From Streptomyces venezuelae (GTDB taxonomy: Bacteria > Actinomycetota > Actinomycetes > Streptomycetales > Streptomycetaceae), in NCBI RefSeq assembly GCF_008642315.1, contig NZ_CP029192.1, positions 6,696,001 through 6,760,000 on the forward strand: DNA of 64,000 nt. Direction: 5' to 3'. The position numbers were made by a program, and so were the translations under genes. The notes below the pieces were generated by a model. It made no database searches. It had not been told where the DNA came from and saw nothing but the letters and a program-made list of their open reading frames with translations. This document shows positions 8,896 through 17,445 of the stretch, one piece after another (within the stretch, counting starts at the first letter, position 1; the number at the start of each line of letters is the position of its first letter).

Positions 8896-9495
8896 ATGCT
8901 GAAAGTTGGCCTGACCGGCGGCATCGGTGCCGGCAAGAGCGAGGTGTCGCGGCTGCTCGTCGCGTCCGGAGCGGTGCTGATCGACGCGGACAAGATCGCG
9001 CGGGAGGTCGTGGAGCCCGGAACTCCCGGTCTCGCGGCCGTCGTCGAGACCTTCGGGCCGGAGGTCCTCGCTCCGGACGGCTCGCTCGACCGGCCGAAGC
9101 TGGGTGCCGTCGTGTTCGCGGACGCCGACAAACTGGCCGCCCTCAACGCGATCGTGCACCCCTTGGTGGGAGCACGCTCTGCCGAGCTCGAACAGGCCGC
9201 GTCCGACGACGCCGTCGTCGTCCACGACGTGCCCCTCCTCGCCGAGAACGGCCTCGCGCCGCTCTACGACCTCGTGATCGTCGTCGACGCGAGCCCCGTG
9301 ACCCAGTTGGACCGCCTGGTGCGGCTGCGCGGCATGAGCGAAGAGGACGCACGCGCGCGGATGGCCGCCCAGGCCACCCGCGAGAAGCGCCTGGAGATCG
9401 CGGACGTCGTGATCGACAACGACGGCCCCCTGGAAGGCCTCTCGGAGCGGGTCGGCGAGGTCTGGGCGGACCTGGAACGAAGGGCACGCGCGTAG
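8896..9495 (+). CDS. coaE: Dephospho-CoA kinase
   Basis: 199 residues, the normal CoaE length. The P-loop [13 protein letters not shown] lies near residue 6, followed by [22 protein letters not shown] and [13 protein letters not shown], all standard CoaE signatures. It phosphorylates the ribose 3'-hydroxyl of dephospho-CoA, the last step of coenzyme A synthesis, in the cytoplasm. ATG 8896 has no Shine-Dalgarno but follows a TANNNT hexamer, so leaderless translation is likely. Confidence 0.96.
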   Translation: MLKVGLTGGIGAGKSEVSRLLVASGAVLIDADKIAREVVEPGTPGLAAVVETFGPEVLAPDGSLDRPKLGAVVFADADKLAALNAIVHPLVGARSAELEQAASDDAVVVHDVPLLAENGLAPLYDLVIVVDASPVTQLDRLVRLRGMSEEDARARMAAQATREKRLEIADVVIDNDGPLEGLSERVGEVWADLERRARA

Positions 9496-9532
9496 CACCC
9501 GCACAGCGGCGGCGACAGTCTCGGGGAGGGCG

Positions 9533-9922
9533 GTGGCAGTGGTCGTTCTGGCGGCGTTCACGGTTCTGGGAGGGCTGGTCGCGGCGCTGGCCGGTGCGTA
9601 CGGCCTGCGGCGGACGCGGCGCATCAGTGCGGGCGGAGCCGTCACGCAGGCTCTGGTGAAGGCGGCGCTGCCCGGTGCCGAGCGGCCCACGCTGCAGTTC
9701 GAGACGGGCGACGGACGCGTCGTCGAGGTGGTGTCGCCCGTACCGCCGAGCCGTCGGGCGCCGCTTGCCGCGGGGGACCGCGTCGGCATCGCGTACGACG
9801 TGGAGGACCCGCGCGAGACCGTGCTGATCGGCGGCGAGCGCACCGGCCTCGACCGGGCCTTCGTCGGTGCGGGCGTCGCGCTGATGGTGCTGGGCGCGGT
9901 TCTCGCCGTGGCGGTGGGCTGA
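9533..9922 (+). CDS. DUF3592-like two-helix membrane protein
   Basis: 129 residues from GTG 9533, with GGAG five bases upstream. Hydrophobic segments at about 2-22 and 109-128 flank a soluble middle containing QFETGDGRVVEVVSP and GDRVGIAYDVEDP. That arrangement is typical of DUF3592 proteins. No function is known. It lies 37 bases after coaE in the same direction. Confidence 0.7.
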   Translation: MAVVVLAAFTVLGGLVAALAGAYGLRRTRRISAGGAVTQALVKAALPGAERPTLQFETGDGRVVEVVSPVPPSRRAPLAAGDRVGIAYDVEDPRETVLIGGERTGLDRAFVGAGVALMVLGAVLAVAVG

Positions 9923-10059
9923 GGCAGGGAAGTCGGGCGAGCGCAGGGGGGCGTCGGGAAGACAGCGTCACGCGCGCGTGGGGCCCGTGTTCACGCGCGT
10001 GCGGAATAGGCCGGGGTGCGGCGGGCGTTGACGCGGGGGAGCGAGGGAAGGAGTCCGGC

Positions 10060-10425
10060 GTGCCCGAAATCACCCCGGAGACCCATGTCATCGATTTCCG
10101 GGCGGCTGAGCAGCTTCTTGCCGCCCGGGACCCGCGCGGCGCGGTGAAACTGCTCGACACCGTCATCGCCGCCCATCCCGAGAACACGGCCGCCCGTCTG
10201 CTGCGGGCCCGCGCCTTCTTCGCCGCCGCGCAACTGCGCGCCGCCGAGCTGGAGTTCAGCATCGTCCTGGAGCGTGAGCCGGACAACGCGTTCGCGCACT
10301 TCGCGCTGGCCCGCACCTACGAACGCGGGGCGCGGCCCGAGCAGGCCCGCCGCCACTTCCGGCTCGCGGCCGCCCTCGACCCGCAGCCCGAGTACGTGGC
10401 GGCGGCCCGCTTCGACGAGGAGTAG
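10060..10425 (+). CDS. Tetratricopeptide-repeat protein
   Basis: 121 residues from GTG 10060, with GGAAGGAG upstream. Two to three TPR-like helical hairpins are visible: DPRGAVKLLDTVIAAHPENTAARLLRARAF, then LRAAELEFSIVLEREPDNAFAHFALARTY. The small TPR unit probably mediates a protein-protein contact; the partner is unknown. A similar TPR gene follows coaE in other Streptomyces as I recall. Confidence 0.8.
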   Translation: MPEITPETHVIDFRAAEQLLAARDPRGAVKLLDTVIAAHPENTAARLLRARAFFAAAQLRAAELEFSIVLEREPDNAFAHFALARTYERGARPEQARRHFRLAAALDPQPEYVAAARFDEE

Positions 10426-10448
10426 GCGAGCGGCGGCGTTCGTCCGGG

Positions 10449-10712
10449 CTACCGGGCGCCCGGTGGGTCGTACGGCGGTACGTCCCGGCCCGGCTGGTAG
10501 TGCGGGCCCTGTCGCATCCGGTGTACGACCCACGCCAGGTCGGCGGCGATCACGACCAGCAGCGCCCCGCACACCGCTGCCCACCCCGTCCTTCCTGCGA
10601 GCGCGAAGGCCACGGTGCCGAAGACGGCCCAGGCCAGGCCCCATACGCTGAACCAGAAACGCATCCGCAGGGGACTGCGCGCGGTCAGCGGTTCACTGCC
10701 TGTACGCATCAT
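10449..10712 (-). CDS. DUF6343-like small membrane protein
   Basis: 87 residues (86 if the second ATG at 10709 is used). Two hydrophobic helices at about residues 18-38 and 44-62 are followed by the tail MRQGPHYQPGRDVPPY. This recalls the conserved Streptomyces family DUF6343. AAAGGAGGAG lies upstream. Only 42 bases separate it from the divergent acyltransferase gene. Function unknown. Confidence 0.65.
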   Translation of the reverse strand: MMRTGSEPLTARSPLRMRFWFSVWGLAWAVFGTVAFALAGRTGWAAVCGALLVVIAADLAWVVHRMRQGPHYQPGRDVPPYDPPGAR

Positions 10713-10754
10713 GGGAGGTCATCTCCTCCTTTACAGGATAAAGAGGGTGAGAAC

Positions 10755-11747
10755 GTGCTGGAAGCGCTCAGGGCCGACGAACACCTCGCCGCGTGGCTGA
10801 GGGATCTGGAGAGCGCGGGGGAGCCGCGGGCCGCCGCGGTGCTTCCGGACGCCGACGCGCTGCCGGAGGTGCTCCTCGACCTCGCCGTGCCGCACGAGGA
10901 CATCAACCCGCTCGTGGCGCTGCGCGGCCGGCTGTGGGCGGACCCGGAGGCGCGCCGGCTGCTCGACCGCTGTGTGGACGCCGTCGTGCGCGACATGGGG
11001 AAGGTCGTCGGCTGGCAGCCGCCCGTGCCGTCCCGGCTGGCCGAGGTGTGGGGCGAGCTCGGGCGCTGCTTCTTCGTGTACGTGTACGTGGCGGCGCTGG
11101 AGCACGTACGCGCGTACCACCACGGCCGCGGCATCCCCGACGACGTCTCGCGGCGCACTCTCGCCGACCTCGGGCGCCATCTGGCCGTGCACCGCAGGGC
11201 GCGCGGCAGTCGGGGGCTCCTCGTGCCCGACTGGCTCGGCCTGCACTTCCGGGGCGAGCTCTACCAGTTGGGGCGGCTGCAGTTCCAGCGTGCGGTGCTG
11301 GGCGAGCGGATGGGCGGCGCGACCGCGGCGGCCGGGCACCGGGCGGGGCCGGGGGACCTGTGCCTGAACGTCCACATCACCGACTTCCGGGGCGCGCTGA
11401 CGCCCGAGGCCTGTGACCGGTCGCTGTCTCTGGCCCGGGATTTCTTCGCCCGCCACTTCCCCGAGGAACGATTCGAGACAGCCGTCTGCCACTCCTGGCT
11501 GCTCGACCCGCAGCTGCTGGACCACCTTCCCGCCGATTCGAACATCGTCCGCTTCCAGCGGCGATTCCGTCCGGCGGCGGGGTACGGGCAGGAGCCGTCG
11601 GACGGCGACCCCGTCGCCTTCGTCTTCGGCGACCGGGACCTTCCCGTGGCCGAACTCCCCAGGCGTACGCGGGTGGAGAGGGCGGTGGGCGACCATCTGC
11701 GGGCGGGCGGCCACTGGTACACGGGGCATGGCTGGTTCCCGCTGTAG
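10755..11747 (+). CDS. Acyltransferase with NAT_N and GNAT-like C-terminal domains
   Basis: 330 residues from GTG 10755, preceded by GAGGGTG; the open frame extends further upstream, but that part looks non-coding. The N-terminal half is helical (DLAVPHEDINPL). The C-terminal half has LNVHITDFRGALTPEAC, CHSWLLDPQLLDHLP and NIVRFQRRF. This matches the Streptomyces acyltransferase-domain proteins built of an N-acyltransferase N-terminal domain plus a GNAT-like domain. The substrate is unknown. Confidence 0.7.
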   Translation: MLEALRADEHLAAWLRDLESAGEPRAAAVLPDADALPEVLLDLAVPHEDINPLVALRGRLWADPEARRLLDRCVDAVVRDMGKVVGWQPPVPSRLAEVWGELGRCFFVYVYVAALEHVRAYHHGRGIPDDVSRRTLADLGRHLAVHRRARGSRGLLVPDWLGLHFRGELYQLGRLQFQRAVLGERMGGATAAAGHRAGPGDLCLNVHITDFRGALTPEACDRSLSLARDFFARHFPEERFETAVCHSWLLDPQLLDHLPADSNIVRFQRRFRPAAGYGQEPSDGDPVAFVFGDRDLPVAELPRRTRVERAVGDHLRAGGHWYTGHGWFPL

Positions 11748-11806
11748 CCGACGGGACGGCACGGGCGCCGGGAACCGGACGTGCCGCACGCTTCGTTGGG
11801 CCGGGC

Positions 11807-12511
11807 ATGAGCGTGGAGATGCGTGAGGGATACGAGGGGACGGGGCCCGGCGCGATCACGCCGGACGGGTGCGCGGTCGAGCTGTACACGCGCCTGTCCG
11901 TCGGCGACGAGCCCGATGTCATCGAGGCCGCGGTGCCCGCCGGGGCGCACATCCTGGAACTGGGCTGCGGTGCGGGACGGGTGACCCGCCCGCTCCTGGA
12001 GCGGGGTTTCCGGGTGACGGCCGTGGACGAGTCCGCCGAGATGCTGGAGAAGGTCGCCGTGCTCGACGGCGGGGTGCGGACCGTCCGCAGCCCCATCGAG
12101 AAGCTCGACCTGGACGAGAAGTTCCCCGTGGTGATGCTCGCGTCGTTCCTCGTACACACGGGGGACGCGGCGGTCCGGCGCGGGATGCTGCGCGTCTGCC
12201 GGAACCACGTCACGGACCGGGGCTGCGTGCTGATCCAGCGGGAGGGCGCGGACTACCACACGAACCTGCCGAGAGAGCGGGTCGACCCCGGTGGCTACAC
12301 GGTGCGGATCGTGTCGGCGACGCCGGTCGGCGACGGCGTGAACGAGGTGCGCGCGGAGTACGTGTTCCCGGACGCCGAATGGACCCAGACGTTCCGCGCC
12401 AGACCCCTCGACAAGGAGCAGTTCGAGGCGGCGCTAGCGGAGGCGGGCCTGAAGGTCGACGCGTACCTGACGGACGACGGCACGTGGGTGCGGGCGGTGC
12501 CTTTGGCGTGA
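11807..12511 (+). CDS. Class I SAM-dependent methyltransferase
   Basis: 234 residues. Motif I is ILELGCGAGRVTRPLL near residue 48; the acidic motif II is VTAVDESAEML, and ASFLVHTGD fills motif IV. The target is unknown. ATG 11807 lacks an obvious Shine-Dalgarno. Immediately downstream begins a region of degenerate GC-rich repeats. Confidence 0.82.
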   Translation: MSVEMREGYEGTGPGAITPDGCAVELYTRLSVGDEPDVIEAAVPAGAHILELGCGAGRVTRPLLERGFRVTAVDESAEMLEKVAVLDGGVRTVRSPIEKLDLDEKFPVVMLASFLVHTGDAAVRRGMLRVCRNHVTDRGCVLIQREGADYHTNLPRERVDPGGYTVRIVSATPVGDGVNEVRAEYVFPDAEWTQTFRARPLDKEQFEAALAEAGLKVDAYLTDDGTWVRAVPLA

Positions 12512-12581
12512 GGCGACGCCAGCCGGTGCGGGTGGGCCCGCCCGGTCCGGCCGGGCCAGGCCGGTTTCGCAGGGCGGCGCT

Positions 12582-12930
12582 GGTCCTGCCGGTCCCTGCC
12601 GGTCCTGCCGGTCCCTGCCAGTCCTGCCGGTCCCTGCCGGTCCTGCCGGGCCGCGCCGGTCCTCAGGGGTCCTGTCGGTCCTGCCGGGCCGCGCCGGGTT
12701 CTCCGGAGTCATGCCGGGCTCGGTCGGTCCTGCGGGCTCTGTCGGTCCCGCCGGCCCCGTCGTTCCCGTGGGGCCCGGCCGGTCTCGCCAGGCCAGGTCG
12801 GCTCCGCAGGGCCCTGCCGGTCCCGCCGGGCCGCGCCGGTCCTCCGGGCTCCCGCCGGTTCTGCCGGGCCGCGCCGGTCCTCCGGGACCCGCCGGTCCTC
12901 CAAGGCCCGCCCGGGGCCTGGCCCTCCGCT
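12582..12930. repeat. GC-rich degenerate tandem repeats
   Basis: The clearest part, 12582-12647, is about 3.5 copies of the 19-base unit GGTCCTGCCGGTCCCTGCC, itself a 9+10 doublet. Degenerate relatives (GGGCCGCGCCGGTCCT and similar) continue to about 12930. The clean part lies after the methyltransferase stop and after the S4 gene's stop; the degenerate part lies inside the S4 gene's 3' end. Since 19 is not a multiple of three, copy-number changes would shift reading frames. Confidence 0.75.
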
Positions 12931-13526
12931 CCCCGGAGGCGTTCCATCTCGCGGCGGTCGCGTTTCGTCGGGCGGCCGGTGCCGCGGTCGCGGATGCCCG
13001 CGGGGGCGGCCGCCTCGCGGGGCGGCGGGGGCGGTGAGTTGTCGACGTAGCACTCGACGGCGACGGGCGCGCCGACGCGCTTGCGGATGAGACGCTTCAC
13101 GACGACGATCCGCTCCCGGCCGCCGGCCTGTCGTACGCGCACATCGTCGCCCACGTGCACGCCGTACGACGGCTTGACGCGCTCCCCGTTGACCCGGACG
13201 TGGCCGCCCTTGCACGCGGCGGCACCCGCCGAGCGGGTCTTGGCCAGCCGGACCGACCAGATCCAGCTGTCGACGCGCACGGACCCCTCGCCCCGAGGGC
13301 CGGCCCCCGGCCTCGTGCCCGGCGCGTTCTCCGAGCCGTCCATCGGCCCGGTGCCCGGACGGCTGCACGGCTCGGCGGGCGGTCCGCCACCCGAGTCGTC
13401 CCCGAGCCCGGCGCCGGAGTCGGAGCCGGAGTCGGAGTCGGCAGGTGGGCCGTCACCCGGACCGGTATCCCGGCCACCCTCCAGCTCCCCGCCCCACGCG
13501 CCCTCTCCTGAAATCTCCCAAGCCAT
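12663..13526 (-). CDS. RNA-binding S4-domain protein with long low-complexity ends
   Basis: 287 residues as drawn. The core, at about residues 83-180 (VRVDSWIWSVRLAKTRS, GGHVRVNGERVKPSYGVHVGDDVRV, GRPTKRDRREMERLRG), is the S4 fold of the Hsp15-like heat-shock/ribosome-recycling family, usually about 120-150 residues. The extra N-terminal 80 residues are Gly/Ser/Asp-rich. The extra C-terminal 100 residues are Gly/Arg/Pro-rich and encoded by the degenerate repeats. Start and end of the real protein are uncertain; the core is secure. Confidence 0.78.
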   Translation of the reverse strand: MAWEISGEGAWGGELEGGRDTGPGDGPPADSDSGSDSGAGLGDDSGGGPPAEPCSRPGTGPMDGSENAPGTRPGAGPRGEGSVRVDSWIWSVRLAKTRSAGAAACKGGHVRVNGERVKPSYGVHVGDDVRVRQAGGRERIVVVKRLIRKRVGAPVAVECYVDNSPPPPPREAAAPAGIRDRGTGRPTKRDRREMERLRGAEGQAPGGPWRTGGSRRTGAARQNRREPGGPARPGGTGRALRSRPGLARPAGPHGNDGAGGTDRARRTDRARHDSGEPGAARQDRQDP

Positions 13527-13694
13527 GTGTCGACCCTAGTCCCGCTTCGGTGTGGCATGGCCGGCTCCCGGCGAGCCGTCCGTAATCCGCTGACCCGGGC
13601 CGCCGATAATGCGGACCGATCGCATCAAAACGGTCCGGACGTCGTCACGGCCCGGACGTGCGGACATGTCACGCGACTCCCGGGAGTGCTGCCC

Positions 13695-15065
13695 ATGACG
13701 TCTTTCGAAGCCACCGTCGCCACCGTCGACGGTCTGATGGACGGTCTCCGCGCCGACCTGGAACGGCTCGCCGCGATCCCCTCGATCGCGTTTCCCGGGT
13801 TTCCCGCCGAGCCGGTCCAGGAGGCGCACGACCTGGTGGCCGGGTTGTTGCGCGACGCCGGGGTTCCGCGCGTCGAGCGGCTCGATCTGCCCGACACCGC
13901 ACCGGTGATCTACGGGGAGATCCCGCCGCCGTCGCCGGACGCGCCGACCGTGCTGCTCTACGGCCACTACGACGTGCAGCCGCCCGGCGACGCGTCGCTC
14001 TGGAAGTCGCCGCCCTTCGAGCCGACGCCGGTCGAGGGCGGGCTGCGCGCCCGGGGCATCGCGGACGACAAGTCCAACGTCATCGCGCACCTCGGGATGG
14101 TGCGGGCGTACGAAGGGCGGCCGCCGGTCGGGATCAAGATCGTCGTCGAGGGGCAGGAGGAGTACGGCAGCGCCTTCGACGACTACCCGCCCACCGACCC
14201 GGAGCGGTTCGCCTGCGACGCCATGGTCATCGCCGACCTCGGCAACTTGCGCCCCGGCACCCCCACCCTCACCACCGGCCTGCGCGGCGCGGCCGAGGTG
14301 ACCGTCGAGGTCCGCACCCTCGACGAGCCGCGCCACAGCGGCGAGTTCGGCGGGGCGGCGCCCGACGCGCTGCTCGTCCTCCTGAAGGCCCTCGCCACCC
14401 TGCACGACGTCCACGGTGACGTCGCCGTCGAAGGGCTGCGGCGCGAGGAGTGGAGCGGCACGTCGTACACCGAGGAGGAGTTCCGCTCGCTCGCGAGCGT
14501 GCGCGAGGGCGTGCCGCTCGTCGGCAGCGGCAGCCTCGGCGAACGGCTGTGGAGCGGGCCCGCGATCACCGTCATCGGTCTGGACGCGCCGAGCGTGCAG
14601 CACGCCGCTTCCGCCGTGGTGCCGTACGCGCGCGCCAAGTTGAACCTCCGCTTCCACCCTCGGCAGGACCCGAGGGAGGCGCAGGACAGGCTCGTCGAGC
14701 ACCTGCGTACCCTCAAACCCTTCGGCGTTCCGCTCACCGTCACGCCCGGCGACACCGGACCCGGCTTCGAGGCCGCCACCGGCGGTCCCGCCTATCGCGC
14801 CGCGCTCACCGCGCTGCGGGAGGGCTGGGGACAGGACGCCTCGTACGTGGCGACCGGCGGGTCCATTCCGCTCGTCAACGGGCTGGCGAAGGCGGCGCCC
14901 GGCGCCGAGGTGCTGCTGTTCGGCGCGCAGGACGGCATGTGCAATCTGCACGCCCCGAACGAGCGCGTCCTCTTCTCGGAGCTGCGCGGCACGGTCATCG
15001 CGATGTGCGCCTTCGTGCGGGAGTACGCGGCCTGCTTCCGGCAGGCAGGGGGCGGTGTCGCGTGA
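13695..15065 (+). CDS. M20-family dipeptidase/carboxypeptidase
   Basis: 456 residues from ATG 13695, with GGGAG eight bases upstream. Metal-binding motifs are YGHYDVQPPGD (His and Asp), GQEEYGSA (catalytic Glu pair) and the C-terminal NLHAPNE. A lid domain lies in between. Such enzymes hydrolyse dipeptides or N-acyl amino acids using two zinc ions. The stop overlaps the transporter start by four bases (GTGA), which implies translational coupling. The peptidase probably acts on what the transporter carries. GATAAT at 13605-13610 is a possible -10. Confidence 0.9.
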   Translation: MTSFEATVATVDGLMDGLRADLERLAAIPSIAFPGFPAEPVQEAHDLVAGLLRDAGVPRVERLDLPDTAPVIYGEIPPPSPDAPTVLLYGHYDVQPPGDASLWKSPPFEPTPVEGGLRARGIADDKSNVIAHLGMVRAYEGRPPVGIKIVVEGQEEYGSAFDDYPPTDPERFACDAMVIADLGNLRPGTPTLTTGLRGAAEVTVEVRTLDEPRHSGEFGGAAPDALLVLLKALATLHDVHGDVAVEGLRREEWSGTSYTEEEFRSLASVREGVPLVGSGSLGERLWSGPAITVIGLDAPSVQHAASAVVPYARAKLNLRFHPRQDPREAQDRLVEHLRTLKPFGVPLTVTPGDTGPGFEAATGGPAYRAALTALREGWGQDASYVATGGSIPLVNGLAKAAPGAEVLLFGAQDGMCNLHAPNERVLFSELRGTVIAMCAFVREYAACFRQAGGGVA

Positions 15066-16633
15066 GTACGACGCAGACGCCCGTGGGAGGGAGTCCGGGA
15101 GAGCCAGAGGAACCGGGCGACGGGCCGCCCGGAGACCCGCCCGCCAAGGGCAAGTGGACCTTCCCCAGCGCCCTGACCGTCCTCGCCGTCGTCACCGTCG
15201 CGGTCTGGCTGCTCGCGTTCCTCGTCCCGTCGGGGCAGTACGACCGCAACAAGTCGGGCGCTCCCGTGGAGGGCACCTACCACCGTGTCGACTCCGGTCA
15301 GTCCTTCGTCGACCGCCTCAACGACCTCTTCCTGTCGCCCGTCAACGGGCTGTACGGCATCCAGGACGAGAAGACCTCGCTGGTCGCGCCCGACAACACC
15401 GGCGCGCTGTACGGCAGCGCGGGCGTCTTCCTCTTCGTCCTCGCCATCGGCGCGTTCATCACCGTCGTCTTCGCGACCGGCGCGCTCGACCGGGGCATCG
15501 GACGGCTCGCACACCGGCTGCGCGAGCGCGGGGCGCTGCTCATCGCCGGTGTCATGGTGGTGTTCTCGCTGCTCGGCACGGTCGAGGGCTTCGCCGAGGA
15601 GACGCTCGGCTTCTACGGTCTGATCGTGCCGCTGATGCTTGCCCTGGGGTACGACCGCATGACCGCGGTCGGCGCGATCATCCTCGGCGCGGGCGTCGGG
15701 GTGCTCTGCTCGACGGTGAACCCCTTCGCGACGGGCGTCGCCTCGTCCGCCGCGGGCATCTCGCTCGGTGACGGCATCGTGCTCCGCGCCGCCATGTGGG
15801 TCGTGCTGACCGGCGTCACCGTCGCGTACGTCATCCGCTACGCGCAACGCGTGCGACGCGACCCCGACCGCTCCCTCTCCGGCTTCCTGCCCGGCGACCG
15901 GGATCGCGAGCGGGCCGCCGACGGCGCGTCCGAGGTGCCCGAGCTCACCGGTCTGCACAAGGCGGTGCTCGTCGCCACGGCCCTCGTCTTCGCCTTCATG
16001 ATCTTCTCGGTCGTGCCCTGGTCGAGCGCGCTGACCGGCAAGGCCGACGCGACACCGTACGGCTTCGAACTCGGCTGGTCCTTCCCGCAGCTGGCCGCGC
16101 TCTTCCTGTGCGCGGCGGTCCTCGTGGGGCTCGTCGCGCGCATGGGGGAGCAGCGGCTCAGCTCGACGATCATCCAGGGCGCGGCCGACTTCGTCTCGCC
16201 CGCGCTGGTCATCCTGCTCGCCCGCGGCGTCACGACGATCATGAACAATTCGAAGATCACGGACACCGTGCTCCACTCCATCGAAGGGGTCGTGAAGGGC
16301 ACGTCCTCCGGGGTCTTCGCCGTCATCGTCTTCCTGGTGAACCTGCCGCTCGCCTTCCTGATCCCCTCCACCTCGGGCCACGCCACGCTCGCCATGCCGA
16401 TCCTCGCCCCGCTCGCCGACTTCGCCGGCGTCTCGCGGGCGGTCGTCGTGACCGCCTGGCAGTCGGCCAGCGGCTGGATGAACCTCTGGGTGCCGACCAC
16501 CGCCGTCACCATCGGCGGCGTGGCGCTCGCGAAGGTCGGCTACGACAAGTACCTGCGCTTCGTGTGGCCGCTGCTCGCCGTTCTCGCCGTGCTGATCTGC
16601 GGGTTCGTGGCGCTGGGGGCCGCGGTGACCTGA
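15062..16633 (+). CDS. YfcC / C4-dicarboxylate-type membrane transporter
   Basis: 523 residues. A hydrophilic Pro/Gly-rich start of about 35 residues precedes roughly 12-13 membrane helices. YfcC-like signatures include LLAFLVPSGQYDR, GTVEGFAEETLGFY, STVNPFATGVASSAAG, LIPSTSGHATLAMPI and SGWMNLWVPT. These proteins export or exchange amino acids, peptides or dicarboxylates across the cell membrane. Overlap with the M20 peptidase gene suggests a peptide or acyl-amino-acid substrate; that is inference. Confidence 0.85.
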   Translation: MSTTQTPVGGSPGEPEEPGDGPPGDPPAKGKWTFPSALTVLAVVTVAVWLLAFLVPSGQYDRNKSGAPVEGTYHRVDSGQSFVDRLNDLFLSPVNGLYGIQDEKTSLVAPDNTGALYGSAGVFLFVLAIGAFITVVFATGALDRGIGRLAHRLRERGALLIAGVMVVFSLLGTVEGFAEETLGFYGLIVPLMLALGYDRMTAVGAIILGAGVGVLCSTVNPFATGVASSAAGISLGDGIVLRAAMWVVLTGVTVAYVIRYAQRVRRDPDRSLSGFLPGDRDRERAADGASEVPELTGLHKAVLVATALVFAFMIFSVVPWSSALTGKADATPYGFELGWSFPQLAALFLCAAVLVGLVARMGEQRLSSTIIQGAADFVSPALVILLARGVTTIMNNSKITDTVLHSIEGVVKGTSSGVFAVIVFLVNLPLAFLIPSTSGHATLAMPILAPLADFAGVSRAVVVTAWQSASGWMNLWVPTTAVTIGGVALAKVGYDKYLRFVWPLLAVLAVLICGFVALGAAVT

Positions 16634-16668
16634 GCGGGCGCCCGGCGCGGCACGGGCGCGGGCGTACG

Positions 16669-16674
16669 TACGGT
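16669..16674 (+). promoter_or_regulatory. -10 element of a leaderless uracil-DNA glycosylase promoter
   Basis: TACGGT is followed by 6 bases and ATG 16681. Unlike the TACGGT at uvrB and ogt, it is not preceded by TTGTCAGTG. Confidence 0.5.
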
Positions 16675-16680
16675 GGGGGC

Positions 16681-17412
16681 ATGGACGGCCTGAGCGAACT
16701 GGACGAGCGGATCACCGAGTGCCGCGCCTGCCCCCGCCTCGTCGCGTGGCGCGAGGAGGTGGCGCGCACCAAGCGCGCCGCGTTCGAGGACTGGGACTAC
16801 TGGGGGCGGCCCGTGCCCGGCTTCGGGCCGCACGACGCCGCGCTCCTCATCGTCGGCCTCGCGCCCGCCGCGCACGGCGCCAACCGCACAGGACGGATGT
16901 TCACCGGCGACCGCTCCGGCGCGTTCCTCTATCCGGCGCTCCACGACGTCGGGCTCGCCTCCCAGCCCCACGCGGAGAGCGCCGACGACGGCCTGACGCT
17001 GTACGGCACCCGCATCACCTCACCCGTGCACTGCGCGCCGCCCGCCAACAAGCCCACCACACAGGAGCGCGACACGTGCCGCTCCTGGCTGGTGAGCGAA
17101 CTGCGACTGCTCGCCCCGACCCTCCGGGCGGTGATCGTGCTCGGCGGCTTCGGCTGGCAGGCCGCGTTCCCCGCCTTCGCCGCGGCGGGCTGGCAGGTGC
17201 CGAGGCCTCGCCCGACGTTCGGGCACGGCGCGCACGTACGGCTCGCGGGCGACCCGGCACGCCCGGAGCAGGAGCCGCTGGACGTCTTCGGCTGCTTCCA
17301 CGTCAGCCAGCGCAACACGTTCACCGGCCGCCTCACCCCCCGGATGCTGCGGGAGGTGCTGCGCACGGCGGCCTTCGAGGCGGGGCTGCACCCGAACGGC
17401 CCAGCAGAGTGA
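16681..17412 (+). CDS. Family 5 (UdgB-type) uracil-DNA glycosylase
   Basis: 243 residues. Two cysteines near the N terminus (ECRACPRL) and two more in VHCAPPANKPTTQERDTC can bind the 4Fe-4S cluster of this family. Motif A is GLAPAAHGANRTGRMFTGD. Motif B is the HVSQRNTFTGRL segment, close to the family's HPSQQNT. It removes uracil, and in this family other deaminated bases, from DNA as the first step of base excision repair. It is one of several repair genes in the window but lacks the damage promoter found at the others. Confidence 0.92.
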   Translation: MDGLSELDERITECRACPRLVAWREEVARTKRAAFEDWDYWGRPVPGFGPHDAALLIVGLAPAAHGANRTGRMFTGDRSGAFLYPALHDVGLASQPHAESADDGLTLYGTRITSPVHCAPPANKPTTQERDTCRSWLVSELRLLAPTLRAVIVLGGFGWQAAFPAFAAAGWQVPRPRPTFGHGAHVRLAGDPARPEQEPLDVFGCFHVSQRNTFTGRLTPRMLREVLRTAAFEAGLHPNGPAE

Positions 17413-17433
17413 GCCGCGCCGGGTGCTGCTTCC

Positions 17434-17439
17434 TAGCGT
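17434..17439 (+). promoter_or_regulatory. -10 element of a leaderless promoter (NarK-like gene)
   Basis: TAGCGT is followed by 6 bases and GTG 17446. AGGA lies too close to the start to serve as a Shine-Dalgarno, which supports leaderless initiation. Confidence 0.55.
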
Positions 17440-17445
17440 GAGGAC

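Noticed and set aside
10500..10754. N-terminal extension of the acyltransferase
   Set aside because: It overlaps the small DUF6343-like gene on the other strand and has no coding character; GTG 10755 has a Shine-Dalgarno.
13536..14951. A 471-residue minus-strand frame opposite the M20 peptidase
   Set aside because: The plus strand encodes complete M20 metal-binding motifs; this frame has none.
16661..16681. Damage promoter before the uracil-DNA glycosylase gene
   Set aside because: TACGGT is present, but the nine bases ahead of the N8 spacer (16652-16660) do not resemble TTGTCAGTG.
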